Shown here: positions 50,526 to 60,397 of the stretch, piece after piece
How positions within the stretch are numbered: position 1 is the stretch's first letter
Layout: each line of letters starts with the position of its first letter
NCBI RefSeq assembly: GCF_017918235.1
Contig: NC_090591.1
Location: forward strand, 1,369,001 to 1,433,000
Length of the DNA: 64,000 bases
DNA from: Porcisia hertigi
Lineage: Eukaryota; Euglenozoa; Kinetoplastea; Trypanosomatida; Trypanosomatidae
Direction of reading: 5' to 3'
Program-made: the position numbers and the translations under genes
Notes under the pieces: generated by a model
Seen by the model: the letters and a program-made list of their open reading frames with translations, nothing else
The model's database searches: none
What the model was told of the DNA's origin: nothing

Positions 50526-51410
50526 ATGAGATCTTTTTTTCCAACGTTGCGCAAAAGTGTTGCAGGCGTGGAGGAAAGTCAATTCTTCGCCTCCATGCGG
50601 ACACAGATTTTAAGCGACCTCCGCACCAACGCCAATGACCGAAGCCTTGCAGGCCGCGTAGACCCACAAGTAATGGGCCTAGTTGATTACATTAACCGAT
50701 CCTTCACCCAGTACGTGACCAGCAGCTCATGCGGGGGTCGCGTATCGCTTTTTCACAAAGGTGTAGCTAGTGGTGGTACCGCCACGTCATCACAGACAGC
50801 CGCGGAGACCGCTCAATCTTCGGCATCACAGACAGCCGCCTCGCTCGTTGAGCGGCGGAAACGGGGCTCTTTTGGGCGGGGGACTCTCTTCCAGTCACAT
50901 GATCCCCTTCCTACGGACACGTCGATCGCCGTGAGAGAGAGCATCGTCCCGGCCCTGGAGCGGTTCTGGGAATGGCGACAAGAGGAGCCCTCTGATGCGG
51001 TGCTGCAAGCGTCGGAGGTGTTGCAGTTGAAGTTTGAGCCCATGATTCTTCACGTATTGTGTGCCGACGTCAAGGCCGCTGCGGAGCTCCTCAAGTGTGC
51101 CACTGAGAGCGGCCAGATGAACAGTGGCATTGTGTCGTGTTCGCGCGGCACCGAAGCCAACCCGAAGATCACCTGCTGTATCACCTCTCCGCTTTGCGTC
51201 GATGTTCCTCTCTATGCACACAATACGTGGCTCATCTCACCCGCTGACTTCTGTAGCGACGTCTGGGCAGCGTTCTTGACAGGCATTCTCAACCATGTTA
51301 ATGCTCTGTTCGCAGAGAACACCAGGCGGCGTGACCGATTTGAGTTGGAGGTACGCACGCGTGCAGAGAAAGCAACCGCAGAGCAACAGCGGCGTCGCAG
51401 CCGCAGCTAA
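50526..51410 (+). CDS. TYW3: tRNA wybutosine-synthesizing protein 3
   Basis: 294 residues matching the TYW3 family: MGLVDYINRSFTQYVTSSSC followed by GGRVSLFHKG corresponds to the INS...YYTTSSCSGRI...KG signature. LKFEPMILHVLC, AAAELLKCATESGQMNSGI, and a C-terminal SPLCVDVPLY correspond to the following family blocks (FEPFILHV, A..LL..A...GFRNSGI, DVPL). TYW3 is the third step of wybutosine synthesis at G37 of tRNA-Phe, methylating N4 of the tricyclic intermediate with S-adenosylmethionine. A Ser/Thr/Ala-rich insert of about 40 residues (ATSSQTAAETAQSS...) separates the first two blocks, longer than in yeast. The C-terminus is basic. The likely site is the cytosol. Confidence 0.88.
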   Translation: MRSFFPTLRKSVAGVEESQFFASMRTQILSDLRTNANDRSLAGRVDPQVMGLVDYINRSFTQYVTSSSCGGRVSLFHKGVASGGTATSSQTAAETAQSSASQTAASLVERRKRGSFGRGTLFQSHDPLPTDTSIAVRESIVPALERFWEWRQEEPSDAVLQASEVLQLKFEPMILHVLCADVKAAAELLKCATESGQMNSGIVSCSRGTEANPKITCCITSPLCVDVPLYAHNTWLISPADFCSDVWAAFLTGILNHVNALFAENTRRRDRFELEVRTRAEKATAEQQRRRSRS

Positions 51411-51445
51411 GCTCGGTGAAAGTCAACCCCCCCTGGGAAGTACTT

Positions 51446-51471
51446 TGTGTGTGTGTGTGTGTGTGTGTGTG
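51446..51471. repeat. (GT)n microsatellite
   Basis: GT run just downstream of the TYW3 stop codon. Confidence 0.9.
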
Positions 51472-52070
51472 CGCCTGCGGGCCGAGCGGTGCACACACGG
51501 ACACGCTCTCATCTTCATGCCGGAACACAGCGTGTTCGTTACAGAAAAAAAAAGAAGGATCCCTCACATCACCACACGATTTAGTTGCAAGGTTTTTTTT
51601 TTTGCCCTTCAGCGCGAAGGCAAAGAATTTAAAAAGAAAGAGTAGGTCACGTGGGCTGACAGTAAGACAAGTGGAAAAGGGGTCAGCGCTAGAGCGGGTA
51701 GGCACACTCAGGTGTAGCGGTGCCCCCCCCCCCCCCTTCTCGACCACTGATACACATGCTCTCTGGTCTGCTTATCAAGGTTTATTCTCTGTCTCTCTCC
51801 TCAACGCCGCTCTTTTGTCGTCTACTTGTATCTCTCGTTGCGGGTCGACGGTCTGCGTCTGTGTTGCGATCTTTAGTCAACAGTGTCAGCACACCCCTCC
51901 CTCCTCCCCATTCTGCGGTGCATGTAACTCCACCACACACGCCTTTTTTTTTTCGCGCACCTTGGCTGGGTTCATTTGGAGAGAGAGAGACGAAAAAGCA
52001 GGCACTCACACAGTGACTCTGATTGGGACACTCATCTTGGGTAGGCACACTGCGCACACCTACACACTCT

Positions 52071-52094
52071 ACACACACACACACACACACACAC
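52071..52094. repeat. (CA)n microsatellite
   Basis: CA run about 150 bases upstream of the ENO4-like gene. Confidence 0.9.
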
Positions 52095-52245
52095 GTATAG
52101 ATTTAGCACGGGCGCGGGCCGTGCTTCTTACGAAAACGAGAAAGGTTGTCACCGTGTCGTTGCGCTTCTGCCTTCACACTGTACTGCCTCACTGTCGACA
52201 TCTTTTCTGTTTTCGTGTTGCCTGTAGGCTGTCTGCAGTGCTGTC

Positions 52246-54087
52246 ATGTCCAACTCGGTGTCGTGGCAGCGCTACGACAACGAGTACAATGTGTCTGGCC
52301 TCATGACAGAGGCAGCTCGGGCGTGCGTGTCGGCCCAACCAACTGATGTGAAAGACTTTTTATCCCGCTACTTCCGGGAGGTTGCCAACGGGACTTCCGT
52401 GAAGGTGATTCATCAGGAGGAAGTCCTTAATGCGGATGGCGAAGCCGCTCTCACCTTCACTCTGGAGCTCTGCGCCGGGTCTGAGGTGACTGCAACCACC
52501 CGGGACCTTATTTTGTTATCCACTGGCGCCGCGAGGGATGAGAGGATTGCCTCCTCCCCTACAAGAAAGGATGCCATAGATGACAGAAGAAGCAGCAGAG
52601 ATGAGTGCACCGTGCTGCAAAATATTTGTGCAGCGGCAGTATCACAACTTTCAGAACACGGCTACGTAGAGCCGCAAGCTGACTGGGATTCAGCTCTACA
52701 GGCTGCCTTCGCTGCGTCTGCGTCTGCGTTTGAGATCGACACGACCTCGATCCAGTGGGTACTGAGTATCATGGCATCTTTAGTATCCGCTAAGCAGCGG
52801 CGCTTGCCACTCCACCGATACCTTTCTACCCTGGTGGACGACTGCCGTCGTGGCCGACTGGCCCCTGGCGGCTCGCCCTCGATACCAGCGCGAGCTGGTG
52901 TTGCAGGAGCCTCAAAAGTACCCATCAGCTCAGAGAATCCAGTGCGGGGGTGCACTGTGCCTCAACTCTTGTTGACCTTTTTGGTTAACAGCGCCTGCGC
53001 AGACGCACCGGAGGCAGCGAATGGTGTACGCTTTTCTCAGGTTTACGTTGCCTTGGATACGCTGACTTCTTCTGTTGATGAGGGATGCGGAGACGCAGGG
53101 ACGACACCCGTCAGTGGTACCGTGTTGCGCCAGCGTGTGCGGAAGGTGCGCAAAGCTGCTGGTCGTTTTCTGCAGACTCACATGACTTCTTCCCGTGTCT
53201 CTACTGGCGGAATACTCGAGTGGGACGGCACCGCGAACCTCTCAGACGTGGTGAAGGCGGTGACGGAAGCGCTCTCGGCAGCTGAGCTAAACGTGGGCAC
53301 AGAGGTGTGCCTGGGCCTGTCAATGGGGGCGTCCACGATGCACGCGCCCGTGGCCGACAAGATAGACGGCAGCGTGTTTACAAACACTTCAGGGGACCGC
53401 AGCATGTCTTACCATTTGTTCGGCAGTGGAGAGCCGCCGGTGACGGGTGATCAGCTCAGCGAGTACGTCAAGGAGCAGCTGAATGAAGTCGACCCGAACA
53501 TTGTGCAGTTTCTTGAGGATACGCATGCCACCGAGGATGGTGTCGCTCGCCAGCGGCTGCAGATGGCCGTGCAGGACTTCATTCTTCTGACCGATGTAGG
53601 CGTTATTCATCAACCTATGGGCTTCAGGCCCCCGGGCCTTGCCAGTTCTTCACTGACGCCAGCCCAGGATGGCGCGTTCCCCAATCATGCGGTGAACCCC
53701 TGCGACTATGGCAGCATGACCGCTGCTATCGAGGTAATGTGCCTGGCAGGCGAAGAGTCACACAAGATACTTACCGTGGTCATCGATTCGGCTGCAGGGG
53801 ATGCGCAAACGGCCGCTAACCTCGTGGATGTGGCGATCGCGGGCGGCGCATCTTATGTGATTCTCAAAACCGGCATTTTCGGTTCTTGCACCACTGCGGT
53901 GGCCAGTCGACTGGCATCTCGGACGGAGGAGTTGACGAGCAAAAACACCGTCGCACCGCGACTCCCCGCACAGCGCTTCAACCGCTACGACTGGCCACCT
54001 CTGCCCACTACAGAGATCAAACCGATCCGCCGAAAAGGTGACAAGAAGAAAAAAGAGACCGGAAAGGCAAACCAGAAGAGGAAATAG
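52246..54087 (+). CDS. ENO4-like enolase homologue, probable pseudoenzyme, 613 aa
   Basis: The C-terminal half aligns with enolase: GTEVCLGLSMGAS (about 352-364) with VEIALDVAAS, the NIVQFLEDTHATED segment with IVSIEDPFAEDD, DFILLTDVGVIHQ with IQIVGDDLTVTN, and VILKTGIFG (538-546) with GQIKTGAPC. By my eye-made alignment, the metal Asp246 of yeast enolase is Gly357, the catalytic Lys345 is about Ala482, and the SHRSGE loop has become IDSAAG. Glu424, Asp450 and Lys541 keep three other positions. The N-terminus (SGLMTEAARACVSAQPTDV followed by KDFLSRYF) resembles an RIIa/Dpy-30 docking helix pair, as in animal ENO4, a sperm-flagellum protein. A flagellar structural or scaffold role is therefore inferred. 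A low-complexity insert lies in the middle, and the C-terminus is Lys-rich. Confidence 0.82.
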   Translation: MSNSVSWQRYDNEYNVSGLMTEAARACVSAQPTDVKDFLSRYFREVANGTSVKVIHQEEVLNADGEAALTFTLELCAGSEVTATTRDLILLSTGAARDERIASSPTRKDAIDDRRSSRDECTVLQNICAAAVSQLSEHGYVEPQADWDSALQAAFAASASAFEIDTTSIQWVLSIMASLVSAKQRRLPLHRYLSTLVDDCRRGRLAPGGSPSIPARAGVAGASKVPISSENPVRGCTVPQLLLTFLVNSACADAPEAANGVRFSQVYVALDTLTSSVDEGCGDAGTTPVSGTVLRQRVRKVRKAAGRFLQTHMTSSRVSTGGILEWDGTANLSDVVKAVTEALSAAELNVGTEVCLGLSMGASTMHAPVADKIDGSVFTNTSGDRSMSYHLFGSGEPPVTGDQLSEYVKEQLNEVDPNIVQFLEDTHATEDGVARQRLQMAVQDFILLTDVGVIHQPMGFRPPGLASSSLTPAQDGAFPNHAVNPCDYGSMTAAIEVMCLAGEESHKILTVVIDSAAGDAQTAANLVDVAIAGGASYVILKTGIFGSCTTAVASRLASRTEELTSKNTVAPRLPAQRFNRYDWPPLPTTEIKPIRRKGDKKKKETGKANQKRK

Positions 54088-55113
54088 GCTCCGTGCGTGT
54101 GCTTCGGCGTGCGGGCGTTGCTGGCTCGTTGGCCGTTGTCCACTCACTGCAGTTTTGTCAGCTGCACGACTGCTTTTTAATTATTATTGTCATTATTATT
54201 CATTTTATGGGGGTGGTGGTGGGGGGTGGTGCCTGCATCCCGATTGGCACATCCACCGTATTTGCCACCGATTTTGAATAGGGTTCAACAACAACAAACG
54301 AGCGAGCGTTTGCTCTCTCGCTGCTGAGTTGCATCACTCAGCCATCATCACAAGATGTGGTTTCGTGTTTCGGATATGCCTTTTTCCCCACGTCGCTTGT
54401 CAGTTCTTGGAGGATGGAGGGGGGGGGGAGATCTCGATCGATCATGTACAGGTCCAACGCACTAAAAACGGATTCAAGACGTAGGCACATCGTCAAAGAA
54501 GGAAGGGTGTGAACCATTGGATAAAAAGCGTGGAAGTGTTATACTGGGCTTTGGCGCCTCCTGCGATCACACGATTTACTTTCGCGTATCAGTGCAGGTC
54601 CCGACACTCCCGCTTTCACACACACAGGTGCGCGTTTAGCGACACCTTGTTGCCGAATAGTGTACGATTCGCATTCGAGGGTTGCGGCGCCTGCTTTCCT
54701 TTCGCACGTTCCTCTCGCGCTAAAACGCGCGCCGCGTTTGCGCTTCCGTATGGGAGCGTGTGTTCATGCAGGACGGTGCTCTGACACGAAGGTTGTCTCT
54801 GTCTTCTGCCTGACACTGCTGTTCGCCTATCCCCCTCTTGCCACCTTTCCGGCGATCCTTCCTCTCCCTCCTCTCCTTCATCTCCCTCCCTCCCTCCCTA
54901 CACACACACACACACACACTTTGGGGGTAGCTCCCACTACGATAATTTTGTCTGCTCTCAGTTCTCAGCTTTGTCGTGTTCGGGTCTCTTCTTCACACCA
55001 ACAGGCTTGGGTCAGAGAATACACACCCAGATTTGAAAAAAACAGCAGCAGCCGTCTCCCCCCTTCCCCTACATATACACACACACACACACGCATACGA
55101 GGACGTCGACACA
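54088..55113 (+). other. 1.0-kb spacer
   Basis: Contains a TTATTATTG patch (54178-54205), G-rich runs (54208-54228, 54418-54430) and CA runs (54900-54920, 55077-55091), the last directly before the first KAP gene. No gene seen. Confidence 0.6.
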
Positions 55114-55512
55114 ATGTTTCGCCGAAGCCAGACATTTTTTCGTGTGAGCCCGTTCGCGCTGTACATGAAGGAGCTCGCCAGCGCTGGAAAGCTACGGCGA
55201 GTGAAGAACCTACCGAAAGCGGCGGCGAAGCTCTATCGGAACATCTCGCCGGCTGAGAAGCGCGCCCTGCTGCGGAGGGCCAAAGCGAAGACGTTCCCAT
55301 CCCAGGAGGCCTATCGAAGTATGGCGAGGCGCGAGATGAAGCGCCTTCGCAGCATGCCTATCGAGAAGCGCGTTGAGAAAATTAAGGCGAAGTGGGCGTC
55401 CATGAAGAAGTCCATGTCGAGCACGGCCTCCAAGGCCGTCCCGAGCGCCAAGAAGAAGGTGAAGGCTGCCAGCAAAAAGGGCAAGCGGGCCGAGAAACGA
55501 TCAAAGAAGTAA
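55114..55512 (+). CDS. Kinetoplast DNA-associated protein (KAP) family, 132 aa
   Basis: A small, very basic protein. The presequence MFRRSQTFFRVSPFALYMKE is of the short type used for import into the kinetoplast. It is followed by an HMG-box-like helical region (LPKAAAKLYRNISPAEKRAL) and a Lys/Ala/Ser tail similar to histone H1 (SAKKKVKAASKKGKRAEKRS). KAP proteins of Crithidia and Leishmania condense kinetoplast DNA in the mitochondrion. The start at 55114 is the first ATG after the CA-rich leader. A second, related gene lies 2.2 kb downstream. Family firm, exact KAP number not assigned. Confidence 0.85.
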   Translation: MFRRSQTFFRVSPFALYMKELASAGKLRRVKNLPKAAAKLYRNISPAEKRALLRRAKAKTFPSQEAYRSMARREMKRLRSMPIEKRVEKIKAKWASMKKSMSSTASKAVPSAKKKVKAASKKGKRAEKRSKK

Positions 55513-57665
55513 ACCCATCAGCGCCAGAGAACATAGAGAGTTCGCAGCGACCTGCTACATATTAGCGCCATTGTTGCGCGTAGTCTCAGGCGTTGCAACG
55601 GTGTACTGCTTTATTCATCTGGCTCGTTCTGCACCCTCTTTTTCTTCTCCTTGGCTTCACTATCGCTCTCGCTACCAATCGAGTCTCGATGTCTGGCTAT
55701 AGGTGTGCCTTGTCTCTCTACTCCCCCCCCTCCCCTCCCGCATACACGGCCCACCCACCCCACGCTGAGATATACACAGTCTCACTCCTGCTGCGTGGGT
55801 GACAGGGAACGCTCTCTGAGAAAATGGGAGGGGGTGGAGCCCGGCCCATAACATGGAAGTAGCTTTGTCTGTAAGGAGAAAAATGGTGGAGACGGGCGTG
55901 CCTAAGGTGTGTGCTGTTGCACGCAGTCATAGATTTGCTGTCTTTTTTTTTTTGCTCCTTTGTGCGGCGTGCGCTTCTGCACTCACAAATCTGTTGGCGC
56001 GCCCGTCTTGAGGTGCATTGCACCCCGCAGCTTCCTTCTTTGTTGTTGTGTGTTGTCGAGATTCTCTTTTCCTCATTTTGTGTTTCCCCTCTGTGAAATA
56101 TATTAACGCACCAGCGTTTTTGTTGGCTCAATAGAGAAGGTCAGTGTAACAGTAGAAAATGTGTGCGCATACTGGAAAGAGTCCCCAGCAGCGTCACCGA
56201 CAAAAGTGTCCCCCGCCGTCGCTCGTGTATCGTGGCTGCCACCGTTTGCTGGTGATTCACTTGGCGGGTTTTGTTTTCTTCACTTCCCTACGCCGCCGCG
56301 TAGTGCGTGTTGATGGCCGGGTGGGCCTGCGCAGAGGCGCACATCCACTTGTGCGTGTGTGTGCGTGTGTCTCATGTGTATTTCTTCATTTATATACCTA
56401 TATATATATATGTATATCAGATTTGTTCTCCTCTGCGCGTAGTCCCCGTCGCCCCTCATACGTCGTTTTTCAACTTTTAGATGTGTGCGGGGCTGTGCGT
56501 GTGCGTGTATGCCCGCTCCAATTTTTTCCGTTTGTTTTTATTTGAGGGCTTCGTCAAGTTGTCATGCTTTCTTGCTCCTCGGATGTGCTCATTATATCTC
56601 TCTGTGGAGTGCCGTTTATGTGCCGTCGTCGACTCGCCATTGTGGTGTGGCATCGGTAACTCTCTCTCTCTCTCTGTGCCGACATAGGGGGCACTCCGGC
56701 ATAAAAAGACAACAAAAAGAAATGCTTTTCTCCAACACTTTCGGTGACTCTTCGAGTTGCGGACGAGGGCGGGGCGACGGGGTAGACACCAAACACTCAC
56801 TCACTTTGCATTAAGTTCACGTACAAATATATATGTATATATATGTGTGTGTGGAGGCCTTTGCTGTAGCTGCTGCACTCCCTGGAATGTGCCTGCGCAT
56901 CTTGCTTGGATGGACGTGTGACCGTGAAGTGTTCGTGTTGACTCTGAGTCCAGCTCCCGAATTAACCCAGGAGAGCACTGGCTCGTTCGTGTCTCGGTGA
57001 AAGGCCACCACACCTTTTCATCCCTCTCCCTCTCCAGCGCTTGAGTCCGACTACAGAAGTGTACAGGGACGTCCAGTGTCTTAGGTGCCGCCGCTGCGTA
57101 TACGTTTCTGGTGTGCGTGTGTGTTGTCAGTTGAGAAACCCACGAGGTTCCTCCACTTCTCTAGACGAGCTGGGGATGCCTCCCTCCTCCTCCCTCTCCC
57201 CCTCCCCCTTCTCGCCCTCCCTCATACCACCCATTACTTCACACGACACTGACCATCTCTAGAAAAGCAAAAAAAAATAAAGAAGAACGATTAGAGACAC
57301 TCTCACTGACACAACCAAAAGGGAACACATCTGTTTTAGACACAAGCACACCAACGTCTGAGGGGAGGCGGAAGCAGTGTAGTGATAGGCATACCCCCAA
57401 TACAACCCCCCCTTCAGCCACAACACACCCAACATCATCATAAATATTAGCGCATCAAAAAAAGGACACTCCCCCCTTTTCCCCCCCCCTCTACTCCCAC
57501 CCCCCATCACCACTCCCGATAAAGGCCAAAAAAAAACAATCATCGTATATATTTTGTAGATATTAGCATCTATGCGTTTTCTTCTTTTTTAGAGCCGTTC
57601 CCCATCTCTTCCCTTCATACAGATACACACACACACACCTCTGATTTCCTTAGGCGAGGGGTTTA
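55513..57665 (+). other. 2.2-kb spacer between the two KAP genes
   Basis: Contains T-rich runs (55941-55953), TA-rich patches (56396-56416, 56829-56845), CT runs (56660-56676) and, nearer the second KAP gene, A-rich and C-rich tracts (57266-57290, 57467-57510). No gene seen. Confidence 0.6.
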
Positions 57666-58112
57666 ATGATGTTACGCCGTAGCCTCACGCTCCACCGGGC
57701 GAGCGCCTTCTCGTTGTTTCAAAAACACTTGGGTGAAACGGGCATACTAAAGGGCCTCAAGAACCCAAATCAGAAATCAGCAAAGATGTATCGACAGCTC
57801 TCTACACCCGAGCGGAAGATCTTCGAGCAGCGTGCCCGTCGCGTGACCTACCCCGCCCTTGATGCGTACAATCGCTTCCAGAAAGAGTATGCGCACCGCT
57901 TCCTTCACCTGCCCATGAAGCAGCGCCAACGAAAGGTGGCTCAGTTGTGGGCGGAGTTGAAGAAACAGGGCACCGTGAGGGTACCTAAGAGCGCCAGGCG
58001 CACGATCAAGAAGACGGCGGCAGCAAAGAAGAAGAAGTCAGTATCGACAAAGGGCAAGAAGACGGAAGGGGGGAGTACCAAGCAAGCCAAAGGGAAGGGG
58101 AGCAAGAAGTAG
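57666..58112 (+). CDS. Kinetoplast DNA-associated protein (KAP) family, second gene, 148 aa
   Basis: Paralogue of the gene at 55114. The presequence MMLRRSLTLHRASAFSLFQK parallels MFRRSQTFFRVSPFALYMK. The HMG-like helices include AKMYRQLSTPERKIFEQRA and LDAYNRFQKEYAHRFLHLPM, and the tail is Lys/Ala/Gly-rich (KKTAAAKKKKSVSTKGKK). Role as for the first copy: packaging of kinetoplast DNA. Two start codons lie in tandem (57666 and 57669). The two proteins share layout but differ in most core residues, so the duplication is old. Confidence 0.85.
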   Translation: MMLRRSLTLHRASAFSLFQKHLGETGILKGLKNPNQKSAKMYRQLSTPERKIFEQRARRVTYPALDAYNRFQKEYAHRFLHLPMKQRQRKVAQLWAELKKQGTVRVPKSARRTIKKTAAAKKKKSVSTKGKKTEGGSTKQAKGKGSKK

Positions 58113-60097
58113 AAAATCTACCTGAAGTGATCACTTGTTATTCCCGTCCCCTTTTTTGTTTTTTCAAATATTATCATATAGAATTGTAACGGAGAGCAGT
58201 CGAAGGTGTACGTTTGGCCAAGAGGGAGGTGGGAGATGGAGAAGGGCACGCGATGCGTACACAAAAAGACGCCCCGAACACTGACGCGAAGGTGTGCGAC
58301 GATCGGTTTGTGTGCTTCTCTCGATGTACTTCGGGTGAAGGTACGTTTGCCCCCCCCCCCTCCCCTCCATCCCTCAAGTGACTGGAGAGTGGTTGCAGCG
58401 CGTCGGCATACACTCACAATCCTTCATTTGATTCCTCCCGCCCCCAGTCTTCTTGTTCTATGGCCCCTCGCCAGTGCCTCTCTCTCCCTTCCCCAACACA
58501 CGCACACACATACACACACCCACGCACACACACTTTTTATCTCCTAATAGAGAAGCGAGCAAGTGTACAGTCAGAGTCGATGTGGTAATCTCGGTCTTTC
58601 TTTTCACTCCTCCACGTTCTCTTCTGTTCTTTACAACTTTTTTTTTTGCTGTGAAGCTGTTGCAAAAAAAAAGAAAAACTCTTTGCACTGGGAAAGGCGG
58701 TCTGGTGGTGGTGGTGGAGGAGGAGGAGGAGAGGAGGGGCGAGGAGATCACCCGGACGCATCAGAGGGGGCGTGGATATTGACGTGTTTCCTTTAAATTC
58801 GCACGCCTCCTCTGCACGTGCACGCTGAGGCAGCGAGTAACGCGCCTTGATGAACTGGACCCCGCTTATACGACCTAAGCCCCCCCCTTCCCCTCCCCTT
58901 CTCCTTCCTCTTTTGTTCTTTTCTACGGTTTCATGTTTTTTTTTTCCAGGTCCCCTCCGATGTTAGAGCTGTTCAATGTCTTGGTTTGTTTTCCTCTCTC
59001 TCCCCCCTCCAATATGGACACACTATGCGTGTTATGCGCCGCTAGAGTTAGGCAGCGAGGTGAAAAAGTGAACACACTGAATGGGAATTGCACGCTCTAC
59101 ATTCCCTACTTCCCGCCTGAGAGGGCTGCTCTCTGGTGGCGATGGATGGCGAAGTGGGGAGAAGAAAGACCATATCTACCGACACAGGGGTGCCTCGCAC
59201 TGTCAAGTACGTAGGCGAACCCCCACCTCTCCCTTCCATTTTCGACTGCTGTCGGCCGCAGAGCTCGGTGCAGCATTCTGGCTGGAATCTCTCGTCTAGA
59301 TGTTCTCACGTGGCCTGCTGCCTTGGGTTACCGCAGGCCACACCCCGCATCACACACACACACACACCCTTCGTAACCTCTCCCCTTCCTCCCTCCATCT
59401 GAAAAAAACTCTGTTGTTTCACGGTGTCATTTCTAAACATCTTTGAATGTTGCTGCACGTTTTCTGTTTTTTTTTTCTTGCCCCTCTCCTTCTTCTCTCT
59501 TCCCCTTCCCTGTACTCGCGGATGCTATTCATTCTAAAAATACAGCCGGCACGAACAGCTTGCCAGGTCACTGAAGACACTCTCACCGACACTAATACGT
59601 CTGGTGTTGGTCCCATTATAATCCTCTTGTTTTTTTTTTGCGCCTTGTACGCACTTATTGTACAGCTGGTCTACCCCACTGCGACCCCCTCCCTTCTCTT
59701 CCCCCATCCGCCACTGCTTCTGGAGGACTCTTGCTTTCACTAGGCCTCGGGTACCTCTTGCCTTTGAGTTCTCAATACCGCACCAACTGTGTCATTCCTT
59801 CATCCACACATCCCCCCTGAGGGCGTCTGTCTGCGTAGGGTTGCCACTTTTAAAAGTCTGGCACGTTCCACCTCTCGCGACGCGTTGCCGCTCCCCTGCC
59901 CCCGTACTCTTTTCCCATTCCAGACAGTAGAGGTGGAGACAAGGCGGGACAGCGTCTTCGCACAGGCAACCTCAGACCTATACACAGCTGTTCTCGTTTT
60001 TACCTCTCCCCCCCAAAAAATCTACAGACGCACAGACACCCACCTGCGTACCCACCGTCTACACTTTTGTGCCCGTCCAGCTTTTGCCCGGCCAATC
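58113..60097 (+). other. 2.0-kb spacer
   Basis: Contains C tracts (58350-58367, 58881-58900), CA runs (58498-58530), T runs (58641-58648), GGA repeats (58705-58738) and several pyrimidine tracts. No gene seen; the CKS1 splice acceptor is probably AG at 60079-60080. Confidence 0.6.
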
Positions 60098-60397
60098 ATG
60101 CCAGCAAAACCTGCGCAGGACTTTTTTTCGCTGGACGCGAACGGTCAACGGGAGGCGCTCATCATCATCAAGAAGCTCCAATGCAAAATTCTGTACAGTG
60201 ACAAGTACTACGATGATATGTTCGAATACCGTCATGTGATTCTCCCAAAGGATCTCGCGCGCCTTGTCCCCACCAGTCGCCTCATGAGCGAGATGGAGTG
60301 GCGGCAGCTCGGTGTGCAGCAGTCGCAAGGGTGGGTGCACTACATGATTCACAAACCAGAGCCTCACGTCTTGCTCTTCAAGCGTCCTCGCACGTAA
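60098..60397 (+). CDS. CKS1: Cyclin-dependent kinase regulatory subunit CKS1 (p12 type)
   Basis: 99 residues, a full CKS/Suc1 protein: [20 protein letters not shown] and [10 protein letters not shown] match the family's [20 protein letters not shown] block. The Leishmania-typical [20 protein letters not shown] follows, then [18 protein letters not shown], the last strands that form the anion-binding site and CDK contact. CKS1 binds cyclin-dependent kinases and directs multisite phosphorylation; the Leishmania p12 protein was used to isolate CRK kinases. The short N-terminal extension ([21 protein letters not shown]) is also typical. The start is the first ATG after the acceptor, although the frame is open further upstream. 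Confidence 0.97.
   Translation: MPAKPAQDFFSLDANGQREALIIIKKLQCKILYSDKYYDDMFEYRHVILPKDLARLVPTSRLMSEMEWRQLGVQQSQGWVHYMIHKPEPHVLLFKRPRT

Larger units (their letters stand above)
51411..52245 (+). other. 0.8-kb spacer
   Basis: Includes a GT run at 51446-51471, an A9 and a T10 run, a C14 tract at 51723-51736 and a CA run at 52071-52094. A splice acceptor AG probably lies at 52226-52227. No gene seen. Confidence 0.65.
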
